Virus record (IMG/VR): IMGVR_UViG_3300031208_000196
Coordinates: 1 to 24,524 of that record
Reading direction: 5' to 3' (one strand)
From: a virus
DNA: 24,524 bases
Shown piece after piece: positions 7,340 to 15,140 of this stretch. The notes under the pieces are model-generated. The model did no database searches. It was not told the DNA's origin and saw only the letters and a list, made by a program, of their open reading frames with translations. The position numbers and the translations under genes are program-made. Positions within the stretch are counted from its first letter, which is position 1. Each line of letters opens with the position of its first letter.

Positions 7340-8133
7340 GCGGCACGCCCCAGCTGCCGGTACCGGTCATAAGCTGTGGCCATGCGGGTGTCGTACTGGT
7401 TGCGGGCGTAGGCCGGGCCGTTGTAGCGTTCGGCAAAGGCGGGCCAGTCCCGGTCTTTCAATGCGGCGTGCAAGGCTTTGTCCTGTTTGATGAAGCGAAC
7501 AAAGGCTTCCAGGTGTTCACACTCGCTTCGGTGCATTGCTTCCGAATAGTCAGCGGCGGAGGCGTACCCCAATCCCTGCCAGTGAAAGCCCATGATCTGG
7601 AACAGGCCCCAACTGGCTGACTCGATGGCAGTGGATCGGTCGATAGCGCTGGCCCGTTTCAATCGTCGCCATTCACCATCGCCGCCAACGTATCCGCCTG
7701 GGTCTTCATTGACGATGGCCGGGAACTTGGCCGCATTGTGGGCGCGTGCTGAATTATCCAGTCGGCGGAACATGACGTGACGCTCGAAGAGAATGACCGG
7801 ACGGCCAGACGGCAGGAAGCCGCTTTCCTTGCTCTCCACTTCGGTTACCGCCTTGATGGCAGCCAGCTGAACCCCGAGTTTTCGAGCGGCGGCCTTCAGG
7901 TCTTTTTCGCAGAGCTCCTTTCCGGAGTTTTGGGTGCTGTTCGGGTTCAGCCTGCCCAGTGTTGCCGGCCCGGCGACACCGTCGACCATTAACCCCTGAT
8001 CACGCTGGAAGCGGATGACCGCCTTTTCGGTGGCGTCGCCAAACCACCCATCCACTTCAATGGCGACACCCGTTGATTTCAGGGCCTGTTGAAGTGCGGC
8101 CACATGCTGTCCTACGTCTCCGATCCGGATCAT
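7336..8133 (-). CDS. Endolysin: peptidoglycan-binding domain plus N-acetylmuramidase
   Basis: The 265-aa product has an N-terminal PG_binding_1 domain (residues about 1-60, with ALQQALKSTGVAIEVDGWFG and FQRDQGLMVDGVAGPATL) and a C-terminal N-acetylmuramidase domain of the DUF3380 type (about 75-262). The probable catalytic glutamate is E100 in AVTEVESKESGF; the SASWGLFQIMGFHW and RYNGPAYARNQYDTRM segments are also typical. It would cleave the glycan backbone during lysis. There is no signal peptide or SAR helix, so release should need a holin, and candidates flank it. The ATG overlaps the upstream stop (TGATG). Confidence 0.92.
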   Translation of the reverse strand: MIRIGDVGQHVAALQQALKSTGVAIEVDGWFGDATEKAVIRFQRDQGLMVDGVAGPATLGRLNPNSTQNSGKELCEKDLKAAARKLGVQLAAIKAVTEVESKESGFLPSGRPVILFERHVMFRRLDNSARAHNAAKFPAIVNEDPGGYVGGDGEWRRLKRASAIDRSTAIESASWGLFQIMGFHWQGLGYASAADYSEAMHRSECEHLEAFVRFIKQDKALHAALKDRDWPAFAERYNGPAYARNQYDTRMATAYDRYRQLGRAA

Positions 8134-8546
8134 CAGCTGTTTGCTCCTATCAAGGTCAGTGCTGCGCTGAAAAGCTCTTTACGCAGGGCGAAACCAAGCG
8201 CTGCGATGCCAATAAGCACCCAGATTGCGCCCGCGAAAAACCAGACCTTTCGGGAAAGCCCGGAAACGATTTTACCCAAGCCATCGATCGCTTCAGCGGT
8301 GGTTTTATCGCTTTTTTCTATGTACTCCTTGTTCTGCTCGAGGAACTTCTCCAGCGCTTCCTTGGTTTCTTTTTGCTGCTCCTTTTGGCTCACAGTGAAC
8401 TCCCGCAGGTCGCCGCGGATGTCAGAAACGGCGTTCTCCAGGGCGTTTACCCTGGGGTGGAGATCTTCCAGTTGTCTGAGTCTCGCCGCCCAGTCGAGGG
8501 CGACCATTTCTTGCAGTTGCATCGCTTCGGTCCGTTGTTCAGGCAT
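8133..8546 (-). CDS. Coiled-coil protein with C-terminal membrane helix, lysis cassette (holin-like or XhlA-like)
   Basis: The 137-aa product is a long charged coiled coil (about residues 20-95, with RLRQLEDLHPRVNALENAV and KEQQKETKEALEKFLEQ) followed by one membrane helix (101-121, VWFFAGAIWVLIGIAALGFAL) and a short tail. This resembles the XhlA / tail-anchored holin-partner layout rather than a classic holin. It directly precedes the endolysin, with a TGATG overlap, and a GAGGAG Shine-Dalgarno overlaps the stop of gene X. A lysis role is inferred from position and topology. Confidence 0.72.
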   Translation of the reverse strand: MPEQRTEAMQLQEMVALDWAARLRQLEDLHPRVNALENAVSDIRGDLREFTVSQKEQQKETKEALEKFLEQNKEYIEKSDKTTAEAIDGLGKIVSGLSRKVWFFAGAIWVLIGIAALGFALRKELFSAALTLIGANS

Positions 8547-8555
8547 GCCGTCTCC

Positions 8556-8762
8556 TCAGTTCCACAGCTGGACGGTCGGTTGAGTGGGTTGCCGGTCTGC
8601 CTCTGGCAGTTTCACCAGGGTCCCCGCGGGAATGGTAGGGCCAAAGCTCGCAAGCCCCGGATTGGCTTCATAGGCGGCTTCAGTGACGCCAGCAGTGTGG
8701 CCATAAACCCGGTAGCAGATGCGGTCCAAGGTGTCGCCCTGTATCGCCCTGACTTCTATCAT
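8556..8762 (-). CDS. X: Tail protein X (LysM-like)
   Basis: The 68-aa product matches P2 gpX (about 67 aa): a LysM-like fold starting IEVRAIQGDTLDRICYRVYG, a AAYEANPGLASFG segment and an IPAGTLVKLPE segment. gpX family proteins are tail components in P2 and T4-like systems (gp53-C-like LysM fold). Its ATG overlaps the TGA of L, and the lysis cassette follows as in P2. Confidence 0.93.
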   Translation of the reverse strand: MIEVRAIQGDTLDRICYRVYGHTAGVTEAAYEANPGLASFGPTIPAGTLVKLPEADRQPTQPTVQLWN

Positions 8763-9223
8763 CAGATCAGCTCCACGGTGGTTCGGGCCCTGCCTCGAAT
8801 GTCTGAAAGCGCCCAGGCAGCATCACGCCGGTAGTCGTCGTCCGTCATTTCCAGGGCTTCAGCGCGGTCGTGCCCGGCGCCGGTGCTGTCATAATCTCGG
8901 TACCGCTCTACCAGGTTGGACTTGGCCAGTGACCAGACCGCACGCAAGTAAAGGGATTTGTGATAACCGGCAGGCTGCCAGGTGGGCTGGGGCGTATCCT
9001 CGATGGCGTCAACACCGGCATCCTGCTGTTCCTGCATCCACTTGGCCAGCAGCTGGTTGGCTTCGTACATCGCCGCCTCAAGGGCGTGAACGGCGCGGCT
9101 GTCAGTGACCGTGCCGTCGATCCGCATCGCTTCCCGGAAGTTCTGAAGTTGAAGATCAGGAAAGAAGCTGGCGTTGGTGATGGTGATGGTTTCGGTGGTA
9201 CCACCGGCTGCAATCAGGCTCAT
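8762..9223 (-). CDS. L: Head completion protein L
   Basis: The 153-aa product (P2 gpL about 169 aa) has the family pattern: ITNASFFPDLQLQNFREAMRIDGTVTDSR, then ALEAAMYEANQLLAKWM and LYLRAVWSLAKSNLVERYRDYD near the C-terminus. gpL completes the capsid for tail joining. A GGAGG lies 5 nt before the ATG. A 103-bp gap separates it from M. Confidence 0.92.
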   Translation of the reverse strand: MSLIAAGGTTETITITNASFFPDLQLQNFREAMRIDGTVTDSRAVHALEAAMYEANQLLAKWMQEQQDAGVDAIEDTPQPTWQPAGYHKSLYLRAVWSLAKSNLVERYRDYDSTGAGHDRAEALEMTDDDYRRDAAWALSDIRGRARTTVELI

Positions 9224-9247
9224 GTTGCCTCCGTGTGAGGGCGGTGG

Positions 9248-9292
9248 ACGGGGCCGTAGAGCTTGTGGCGTAGCCTTGGCTCAGGGCCCCGT
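9248..9292. repeat. 8-bp perfect inverted repeat in the M-L gap
   Basis: ACGGGGCC (9248-9255) and GGCCCCGT (9285-9292) form a perfect inverted repeat separated by 29 bp, in the only noticeable gap (103 bp) within the head gene run. There is no T-tract on either side, so it is not a classic terminator. It could be an mRNA stem that alters expression between the terminase and head-completion genes, or chance in GC-rich DNA. Confidence 0.4.
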
Positions 9293-9326
9293 GCCGCCTG
9301 GCGTCGGGGTGCCGACTCGGGTCCGG

Positions 9327-10160
9327 CTATTCGCCGGAATTCTTCAGTTCTTTCCTCAGCGCCTCGATGTCCTTCTTCACGCCGGCGCGATCGTTCAGTT
9401 TCAGGGCGCGGTCGAGGGCATCCAGCGCTTGATCGGGTTTGCCGCTGTCACGCAGGCGGTACCCGTAAGCCTTGTAGAGCTTTGCCTTTACCTGGTCGTG
9501 CATGTCGGATTCCCCGAACATGTTCACAGTGCGCTCAACGGCTTGGATGAATTTTCCATCGGGGTCTTCACCCTCGGTTTCCAGCGCTGACACGGCCACT
9601 TCTTCAGCCACCAGGTTGGCGGTGGTCCGTTGGTAACGGTCCGGTGTTTCCAGCCCGTTGGCCACGGCGTAATCAGCAATATCCAAGCCGGTTTCCAGAT
9701 CACCCACGTCCAGGTACCAGACCATCAGCGTCATCAGGACTTCGTCCTGGTGCCCGGGTGCGGCCTGCAGTACGCCCTTTACATACTCTTCGTAGTTGGG
9801 CAGCAGTTCGCGTTTGGCCTCTACCTTGCGCTCGATGCTCTGGATGTCGTGCAATCGCCGGGTGTCCTCGATGATCGCTGCCAGGTGCAGTTCGTAAGCG
9901 TCGCCCGTGGGGCGATCAGGTGTTGATGCCGATGCTTCCTTTTCAACCAGTTTGCGCTGGTAGCGCTTGGCGGCCGGGCTAAGCGGTCCGCCGCCCGATG
10001 GCTGTTTCTGGAACGGGTTCGGCTTTGCTTCGCTGCCCCGTTTTGCGGCCTGCTCTTCCCGCTTTCCCTGTGCCTTGCGGGCTTTTTCCTGTGCTTCGGC
10101 CCTGGCCGCCTCCCGGGCGGCCTGGACTTTTTCGAAGCGCTTCTTGGCTGGACTAACCAT
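9327..10160 (-). CDS. M: Small terminase subunit M
   Basis: The 277-aa product corresponds to P2 gpM (about 247 aa). It begins SPAKKRFEKVQAAREAARAEAQEKARKAQ and has the SPAAKRYQRKLVEKEAS repeat of that opening near residue 62. A conserved central region follows (YELHLAAIIEDTRRLHDIQSIERKVEAKRELLPNYEEYV, then DEVLMTLMVWYLDVGDLETGLDIADYAV). The tail has a TPR-like stretch, YKAYGYRLRDSGKPDQALDALDRALKLND. It recognises the packaging site and works with P. The extra N-terminal length is a charged Ala/Lys/Glu region. AAGGGGG lies 5 nt before the ATG, overlapping the end of N. Confidence 0.92.
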   Translation of the reverse strand: MVSPAKKRFEKVQAAREAARAEAQEKARKAQGKREEQAAKRGSEAKPNPFQKQPSGGGPLSPAAKRYQRKLVEKEASASTPDRPTGDAYELHLAAIIEDTRRLHDIQSIERKVEAKRELLPNYEEYVKGVLQAAPGHQDEVLMTLMVWYLDVGDLETGLDIADYAVANGLETPDRYQRTTANLVAEEVAVSALETEGEDPDGKFIQAVERTVNMFGESDMHDQVKAKLYKAYGYRLRDSGKPDQALDALDRALKLNDRAGVKKDIEALRKELKNSGE

Positions 10161-10170
10161 TACGCCCCCT

Positions 10171-11178
10171 TTACACCAGTGTTATGTTCTCGACCACGGC
10201 GCCGGCGCCGAAATCTTCCACTACGTAGGCCTCGTTTGAAGACTCGTAGTTCTCGATGCGGTTGCGCTTCGGGTTGTCCATGACGTGACGGCGGCGGCCG
10301 CCGTTCTGGTAATAGATGGACAGGTTTTCCATGGTGGTGACCATCATGGTTCCGTCCGGAATGAACGGTACCTGCACGCCCTGCAGGCCGCCAATGCGCA
10401 TCTGGCTGACGATCAGATCCAGTGCCTGCTGTTCAGTCGGATCGTTATCCTTGTTGATCAGCGGGAAGTACTTGTCGCTCATCAGGGTGCGGCCAACCAG
10501 CACCACCAGATCCTGGCTTTCCCGGTGCCACGGATCCAGCATGCTGTGAACCACGTCGTAAACCAGGGCGTCCAGGTTCTTGTAGTCACCGGTTGAGCCA
10601 ACAGTGACTTCGCCAGATGCTGCCACTACCTCATCCATTACCCGCTCTGGGGAAGTGGTGCGGTAGTGCTGGAGCCAGCCTTTGTTGACGTCTTCCAGAA
10701 GCGGGTTGGCTACCCGGTCTGTCTCGGATGCAGCGCTGAGGCCGTTGAAGCCGATCATGATCCGGTCTAGGGCCTGCTGCTTCACGATCGCGTCGCGCAA
10801 CATGGCCTGGAAGTTGGGGAACTTGGCCCAGGCGTCGATTTTGGCGTAGGGCACGGCGGTGTCGAATTCGGTCAGGAAGCACTCGTAACCGTTCGCGCCC
10901 AGGTCACTCAGATCGCGCGGTGTGCGATCCTTGGCTGACACATCGGTGCGCCCGGCAATGGTGGATCCCACGCCCAGGCCGATCTTCTCGCCTTTGACTT
11001 CGTCCACGCCGATCACGTTGATCCGGTTCAGAAAGCCGCTGGATTCCTGAATTCGCTGTTCCAGCCGCTGCTGGACGGACGGTTCCACCGCGAAGGTTTC
11101 GGCGGCGGACTCTACGCCATTGAGCTCCGCGATCCGGCGGCGGAGCTTGTTGAACTGTACTCTGGATTCGTTGCGCAT
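10171..11178 (-). CDS. N: Major capsid protein N
   Basis: The 335-aa product is a P2 gpN-type major capsid protein (about 357 aa in P2). It opens MRNESRVQFNKLRRRIAELNGV, close to the P2 start, and carries FLNRINVIGVDEVKGEKIGLGV, LDRIMIGFNGLSAASETDR and LVVLVGRTLMSDKYFPLIN. The open frame runs 30 codons further upstream, but the ATG at 11178 matches the family start and has GGAAG about 9 nt upstream. P2 gpN is trimmed at its N-terminus by the O protease, which is encoded just upstream here. Confidence 0.94.
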   Translation of the reverse strand: MRNESRVQFNKLRRRIAELNGVESAAETFAVEPSVQQRLEQRIQESSGFLNRINVIGVDEVKGEKIGLGVGSTIAGRTDVSAKDRTPRDLSDLGANGYECFLTEFDTAVPYAKIDAWAKFPNFQAMLRDAIVKQQALDRIMIGFNGLSAASETDRVANPLLEDVNKGWLQHYRTTSPERVMDEVVAASGEVTVGSTGDYKNLDALVYDVVHSMLDPWHRESQDLVVLVGRTLMSDKYFPLINKDNDPTEQQALDLIVSQMRIGGLQGVQVPFIPDGTMMVTTMENLSIYYQNGGRRRHVMDNPKRNRIENYESSNEAYVVEDFGAGAVVENITLV

Positions 11179-11191
11179 AATCTGACTTCCT

Positions 11192-12019
11192 TCAGCAGTC
11201 GGTGAGGATAGCGTTCTGACCACCGGTGGCCGGCGTGCGGGGACTGTGTTGGTGAGGCGTGGTTTCAAGCTGGTTCTTCAGCTCGTTGAAGCTCTGCTCA
11301 AGGGCTTCATGAGACTGCTTCAGCTGTGCGTACTCGTGCTGGACTCCGTCCATAGAGCTGCGCAGATGCTGGCCTTCGGACACGAACAGCTCCAGGGTTT
11401 TCTCCAGATCGGCCCGGAAATCCGAGAAGCGGGCGGCCGTGGCGTCGCGGTGTTTGCTGAACAGGGCTTTTACCTTGGTCAGCATGGATTCACCGCCTTG
11501 ATCACCGCTGCCCTGGTCGCTGACTGCTTCAGAGAAATCCAGCTCTGCTTCAACGGCTTCTGAGAAGAGGTTTTCCGCACGCTGCTTCCGCGCATTCAGC
11601 GGGCTGTTTTTGGCCCTACTGCTGAACTGGAGCATTTCGGTGCCCAGGGATGCGGGGGAATCAGTCACGGCCAGACCTACCAGATAGGCTTCGCCGGTGT
11701 CCGAGAACTTGGGATCGACCTCGATGGAGGTGTAAATCTTCTGCCGGTCCTTTGTCATTTTGACTAGGTCTTCGGTGGGATCGATCTCCGCGAACAGCTC
11801 CAGCTTGCCTGCGTCATTCTCTTCGGCCTTCACTGCAGTCACGTCACCAAAAGCCTTGAAAGGCCCATCGGCGAACATGCCGCGCATGTGTTCAAGCCAG
11901 ACCCGGGCGCCGTATTTCTCCCGGTTGAAGTTCGCGGCCATCTGTTCGATCCAGGCGCGGCTGATTGCCCGTCCGTCGGTAGTGGCACCTTGAGTGGCCA
12001 CTCGAAACCATTTTTTCAT
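11192..12019 (-). CDS. O: Capsid scaffold and maturation protease O
   Basis: The 275-aa product matches P2 gpO (about 284 aa). The N-terminal serine protease domain (about 1-140) has the triad positions of P2 (D19, H48, S107) at D15 (TTDG), H44 (LEHMRG) and S98 (IYTSIEVDP), plus LVGLAVTDSPASLGTEML. The C-terminal part is helical scaffold (EYAQLKQSHEALEQSFNELKNQLE). It cleaves the capsid, scaffold and portal during maturation. The start at 12019 is preferred over an upstream ATG at 12136 because MKKWFRVATQG aligns with the family start and GGAGAG lies about 6 nt upstream. It is divergent from P. Confidence 0.93.
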   Translation of the reverse strand: MKKWFRVATQGATTDGRAISRAWIEQMAANFNREKYGARVWLEHMRGMFADGPFKAFGDVTAVKAEENDAGKLELFAEIDPTEDLVKMTKDRQKIYTSIEVDPKFSDTGEAYLVGLAVTDSPASLGTEMLQFSSRAKNSPLNARKQRAENLFSEAVEAELDFSEAVSDQGSGDQGGESMLTKVKALFSKHRDATAARFSDFRADLEKTLELFVSEGQHLRSSMDGVQHEYAQLKQSHEALEQSFNELKNQLETTPHQHSPRTPATGGQNAILTDC

Positions 12020-12107
12020 GTTGCTCTCCAATCGGGGGTGCGAGATGCTGTCTTTCGCGTGTGCCACCAGATTCGGGCCCCAGCCCGACAAAGCCAACCG
12101 CCGCCGA

Positions 12108-12128
12108 TTGTTACGCCGCTCCTCACAA
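12108..12128. promoter_or_regulatory. Candidate Ogr/Delta-type activator site in the O/P divergent promoter region
   Basis: TTGT (12108-12111) and ACAA (12125-12128) are separated by 13 bp, the same form as the two sites before V. The site sits in the 154-bp gap between the divergent late operons O and P, where P2 has two Ogr-dependent promoters. Its centre (12118) is 56 bp before the P start codon and 99 bp before the O start codon. One site could therefore serve both directions, or only one of them. Confidence 0.55.
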
Positions 12129-12173
12129 ATGAACATGCGATAGCGCCACCCCCGCAGCCTTTAGGCTGACGGC

Positions 12174-13937
12174 ATGGATAAGACTGTCGAATCGGATTAC
12201 CGCGATCACTTTGTGAAGGCACGCACCCTCTACTGGATGGGATGGCGAGCGCAGCGCATTGCCGATGAACTGGGCATCAGTCCTCAGCTGTTTCACAACT
12301 GGAAAAAGCGGTTCAGCTGGGACGAAGCCGGGCCGATCCAGCGGGTGGAGAGCTCGCTGGAAGCCCGCATGGTTCAGCTGGTGTTCAAGGATGAAAAAGA
12401 GGGGAAGGACTTCAAGGAAATTGACTTGTTGGGCCGGCAGATCGAACGGCTGGCCAGGGTGCATAAATACGAAGAGTCCGGGCGCGAATCAGACCTGAAC
12501 CCGAACATCCAGGAGCGCAACAAGGCACCGCGAAAGGCCAAGAACGATATCGGCGATGAAGGGCTGGAAGAGCTGACCAGCGCTTTCGATAAATCGCTGT
12601 TTGACTACCAGCACAAATGGAAGGTGGCTGGGCTCACCCACCGGATCCGCAATATTCTGAAGTCCCGGCAGATCGGCGCCACCTGGTACTTTGCCCGCGA
12701 AGCGATCGTGGACGCCTTCCACACTGGTAAGAACAAGATCTTCCTGAGTGCGTCGAAGGCCCAGGCTCATGTTTTCCGGCAGTACATCGTTCAGTTCGTC
12801 AAGGACACCGCCGGCGTTGAACTGCGCGGTGATCCCCTGGTGTTGCCCAACGGCGCCACCCTGTATTTCCTCGGTACCAACGTGCGAACAGCCCAGAGCT
12901 ATCACGGCGATCTGTACATGGATGAGTACTTCTGGATCCAGAGCTTCCAGCAGTTCCGGAAAGTCGCATCCGGTATGGCCATGCACAAGAAGTGGAGCCA
13001 GACCTACATTTCCACGCCTTCCGCGATCACCCACGAAGCCTATCCGTTCTGGACTGGCGAGCAGTTCAACAAGCGCCGGGCCAAAGATAAGCGGGTGTCC
13101 ATCGACACATCGCACGCCGCGCTGGCTGAAGGAAAGGCATGTGATGATGGGCAGTGGCGCCAGATTGTGACGGTAGAAGATGCCATCGCCGGCGGCTGTG
13201 ACCTGTTCGATATCGACCAGCTGCAGATGGAGTACTCCGCGGACGAATACTCAAATCTGCTGATGTGCCAGTTCGTTGACGACACCCACGCCGTGTTCCC
13301 GCTCGCCAAGCTTCAGCGCTGCATGGTCGACAGCTGGGTGGAGTGGCGCGAACTAAAGCCATACGCCGAAAGGCCGTTGGGTGATCTGGAAGTGTGGCTG
13401 GGCTATGACCCATCCGGCGGCGGGGACGATGGCGACGGCGCCGGCCTGGTGGTGGTTCTGCCTTCAAAATCCTCCAATAAACCTCACCGGGTGGTGGAGA
13501 AGGTCCGCCTTCGTGGCCTGGATTACGAGCGCCAGGCAGAAGAGATACGCAAACTGACCAAACGCTATAACGTGTCGTTTATCGGCATGGACACTACCGG
13601 CCTGGGTGAAGCCGTGGCGGAGCTGGTGGAAAAGTTCTTCCCGTCGGTAACCCGTTTCAACTACTCGCCGGATGTGAAGGCCCGGCTGGTGATCAAAACC
13701 CAGAACATCATCGACCATGGCCGGCTCCAGTTCGATGCCGGCTGGAGCGATATGGCGCAAAGCTTCATGGCGATTCGACGTGCCATGACAGATTCACAGA
13801 GACAGCTCACCTACAAGTCCGGCCGCAGTGAAGACACCGGCCATGCCGATCTGGCATGGGCGGTGATGCACGCGTTGTCGAATGAACCCCTCGAAGGGCC
13901 CACCGAAAAGGGTGGCAGCATGATGGAGATTTACTGA
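12174..13937 (+). CDS. P: Large terminase subunit P (ATPase/nuclease)
   Basis: The 587-aa product matches P2 gpP (about 590 aa). It has an N-terminal helix-turn-helix (about 22-46, WRAQRIADELGISPQLFHNWKKRF). The ATPase domain has a Walker-A-like KSRQIGAT (163-170) and a Walker B LYMDE (247-251). The RNase H-like nuclease has LGYDPSGGGDD (D412) and FIGMDTTGLGEAVAEL. It packages DNA into proheads with M. It is divergent from O, as in P2. The start codon has only weak Shine-Dalgarno sequence (TTTAGG), while a candidate activator site lies 56 bp upstream. Confidence 0.95.
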   Translation: MDKTVESDYRDHFVKARTLYWMGWRAQRIADELGISPQLFHNWKKRFSWDEAGPIQRVESSLEARMVQLVFKDEKEGKDFKEIDLLGRQIERLARVHKYEESGRESDLNPNIQERNKAPRKAKNDIGDEGLEELTSAFDKSLFDYQHKWKVAGLTHRIRNILKSRQIGATWYFAREAIVDAFHTGKNKIFLSASKAQAHVFRQYIVQFVKDTAGVELRGDPLVLPNGATLYFLGTNVRTAQSYHGDLYMDEYFWIQSFQQFRKVASGMAMHKKWSQTYISTPSAITHEAYPFWTGEQFNKRRAKDKRVSIDTSHAALAEGKACDDGQWRQIVTVEDAIAGGCDLFDIDQLQMEYSADEYSNLLMCQFVDDTHAVFPLAKLQRCMVDSWVEWRELKPYAERPLGDLEVWLGYDPSGGGDDGDGAGLVVVLPSKSSNKPHRVVEKVRLRGLDYERQAEEIRKLTKRYNVSFIGMDTTGLGEAVAELVEKFFPSVTRFNYSPDVKARLVIKTQNIIDHGRLQFDAGWSDMAQSFMAIRRAMTDSQRQLTYKSGRSEDTGHADLAWAVMHALSNEPLEGPTEKGGSMMEIY

Positions 13938-14923
13938 TGAGCAAAAGCATTGAAGCGTTCACTTTTGGTGAGCCGGTACCGGTGATGGACAGGTACGACA
14001 TGCTCTACACCGGCTGCTGGATGGCCGGCCAGGATTACTACGAACCACCGGTCGATATGGCTGCACTCGCCAAGTCCTACCGATCCACCGCTCACCATGG
14101 CAGCGCATTGCAGGTTAAGCGCAACATTCTGGTGAAAACCTTCCAGCCCACTCAATACCTGAGCCGGCAAGACTTCGCGCGCATGGCGATGGATTACCTG
14201 GTGTTCGGCAACCTTTACGGCGAAAAACTGGAAAACCGGATGGGGCGACTGATCCAGGTGAAGCCGATTCTGGCGAAATACTGCCGGCGAGGCGTGAAGC
14301 CCGGATCCTTCTGGTGGGTTCATGACTGGATGAACCACACGGAATTCGCAATGGGGAGCGTCGTTCACCTAATGGAGCCAGACATTGACCAGGAGCTGTA
14401 CGGTGTTCCCGATTATCTGGGCTCGCTTCAGTCCGCCTGGTTGAACGAATCCGCCACACTGTTCCGCCGCAAGTACTACCAGAACGGAAGCCATGCCGGT
14501 TTCGTGATGTACATGACGGACGCCACCCAGAGCGCGGATGATGTCGACAACCTGAGAAATGCACTGAAGGAAAGCAAGGGCCCGGGCAACTTCAAAAACC
14601 TGTTCGTCTACGCCCCCAATGGCAAGAAGGACGGCCTGCAGGTGATCCCGGTCAGCGAGGTAGCTGCCAAGGATGATTTCTGGAACATCAAAAATGCCAC
14701 CCGCGATGACCAGCTGGCCGGGCACCGGGTTCCGCCCCAGCTGATGGGCATAATTCCCACCAACACATCCGGCTTCGGTGACGCAGAGAAGGCGGCCCGC
14801 GTCTTCGCCGCCAACGAACTGGAGCCCCTGCAGGAACGCTTGTTGGAGATGAACGACATCGTGGGCAAGGAAGTGATCAAGTTCAAACCTTACACCCTGG
14901 GGGAACTCTCCCCCGACACCTGA
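13937..14923 (+). CDS. Q: Portal protein Q
   Basis: The 328-aa product matches the P2 gpQ portal family (about 344 aa), with IEAFTFGEPVPVMDRYDML near the start, HHGSALQVKRNILVKTF, LSRQDFARMAMDYLVFGNLY, and the C-terminal QLAGHRVPPQLMGIIPTNTSGFGDAEKAA signature. It forms the dodecameric DNA gate at one capsid vertex. The ATG overlaps the stop of P (TGATG). A strong terminator follows 27 bp after its stop codon. Confidence 0.94.
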   Translation: MSKSIEAFTFGEPVPVMDRYDMLYTGCWMAGQDYYEPPVDMAALAKSYRSTAHHGSALQVKRNILVKTFQPTQYLSRQDFARMAMDYLVFGNLYGEKLENRMGRLIQVKPILAKYCRRGVKPGSFWWVHDWMNHTEFAMGSVVHLMEPDIDQELYGVPDYLGSLQSAWLNESATLFRRKYYQNGSHAGFVMYMTDATQSADDVDNLRNALKESKGPGNFKNLFVYAPNGKKDGLQVIPVSEVAAKDDFWNIKNATRDDQLAGHRVPPQLMGIIPTNTSGFGDAEKAARVFAANELEPLQERLLEMNDIVGKEVIKFKPYTLGELSPDT

Positions 14924-14950
14924 CAGATTTCGGCGACTGCGTCAGCCTTT

Positions 14951-14975
14951 GGCCACCTTCGGGTGGTCTTTTTTT
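14951..14975 (+). terminator. Rho-independent terminator after Q
   Basis: GGCCACC (14951-14957), a TTCG tetraloop (14958-14961) and GGTGGTC (14962-14968) form a 7-bp stem with one G-T wobble, followed by seven T residues (14969-14975). It ends the rightward P-Q late operon and would protect the downstream repeat region from late transcription. Confidence 0.93.
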
Positions 14976-15140
14976 GTGCCCGACATACGCCCCCCGGCGG
15001 GGGTGCTCACGCCCACAGCTCGCGGTCACCCCACCCCACCTGCGGGCTCTTGGTACTGCGATTATTCAAGGCCCACGGATAACCAACAAGGGTACGCACG
15101 TAAGTCATTGATTGTTGGTTGCTGGGAGCCTGAGAAAGTA
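14976..15140. other. Non-coding stretch downstream of Q, expected cos neighbourhood
   Basis: No gene is visible. By P2 synteny the cohesive-end (cos) packaging site lies downstream of Q, so it may be in this stretch or in the repeat element that follows; I do not recognise a cos sequence. The first part is C/G-rich with C- and G-runs. AACCAACAA (15081-15089) and TTGTTGGTT (15112-15120) are a perfect 9-bp inverted repeat with a 22-bp spacer. Confidence 0.4.
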
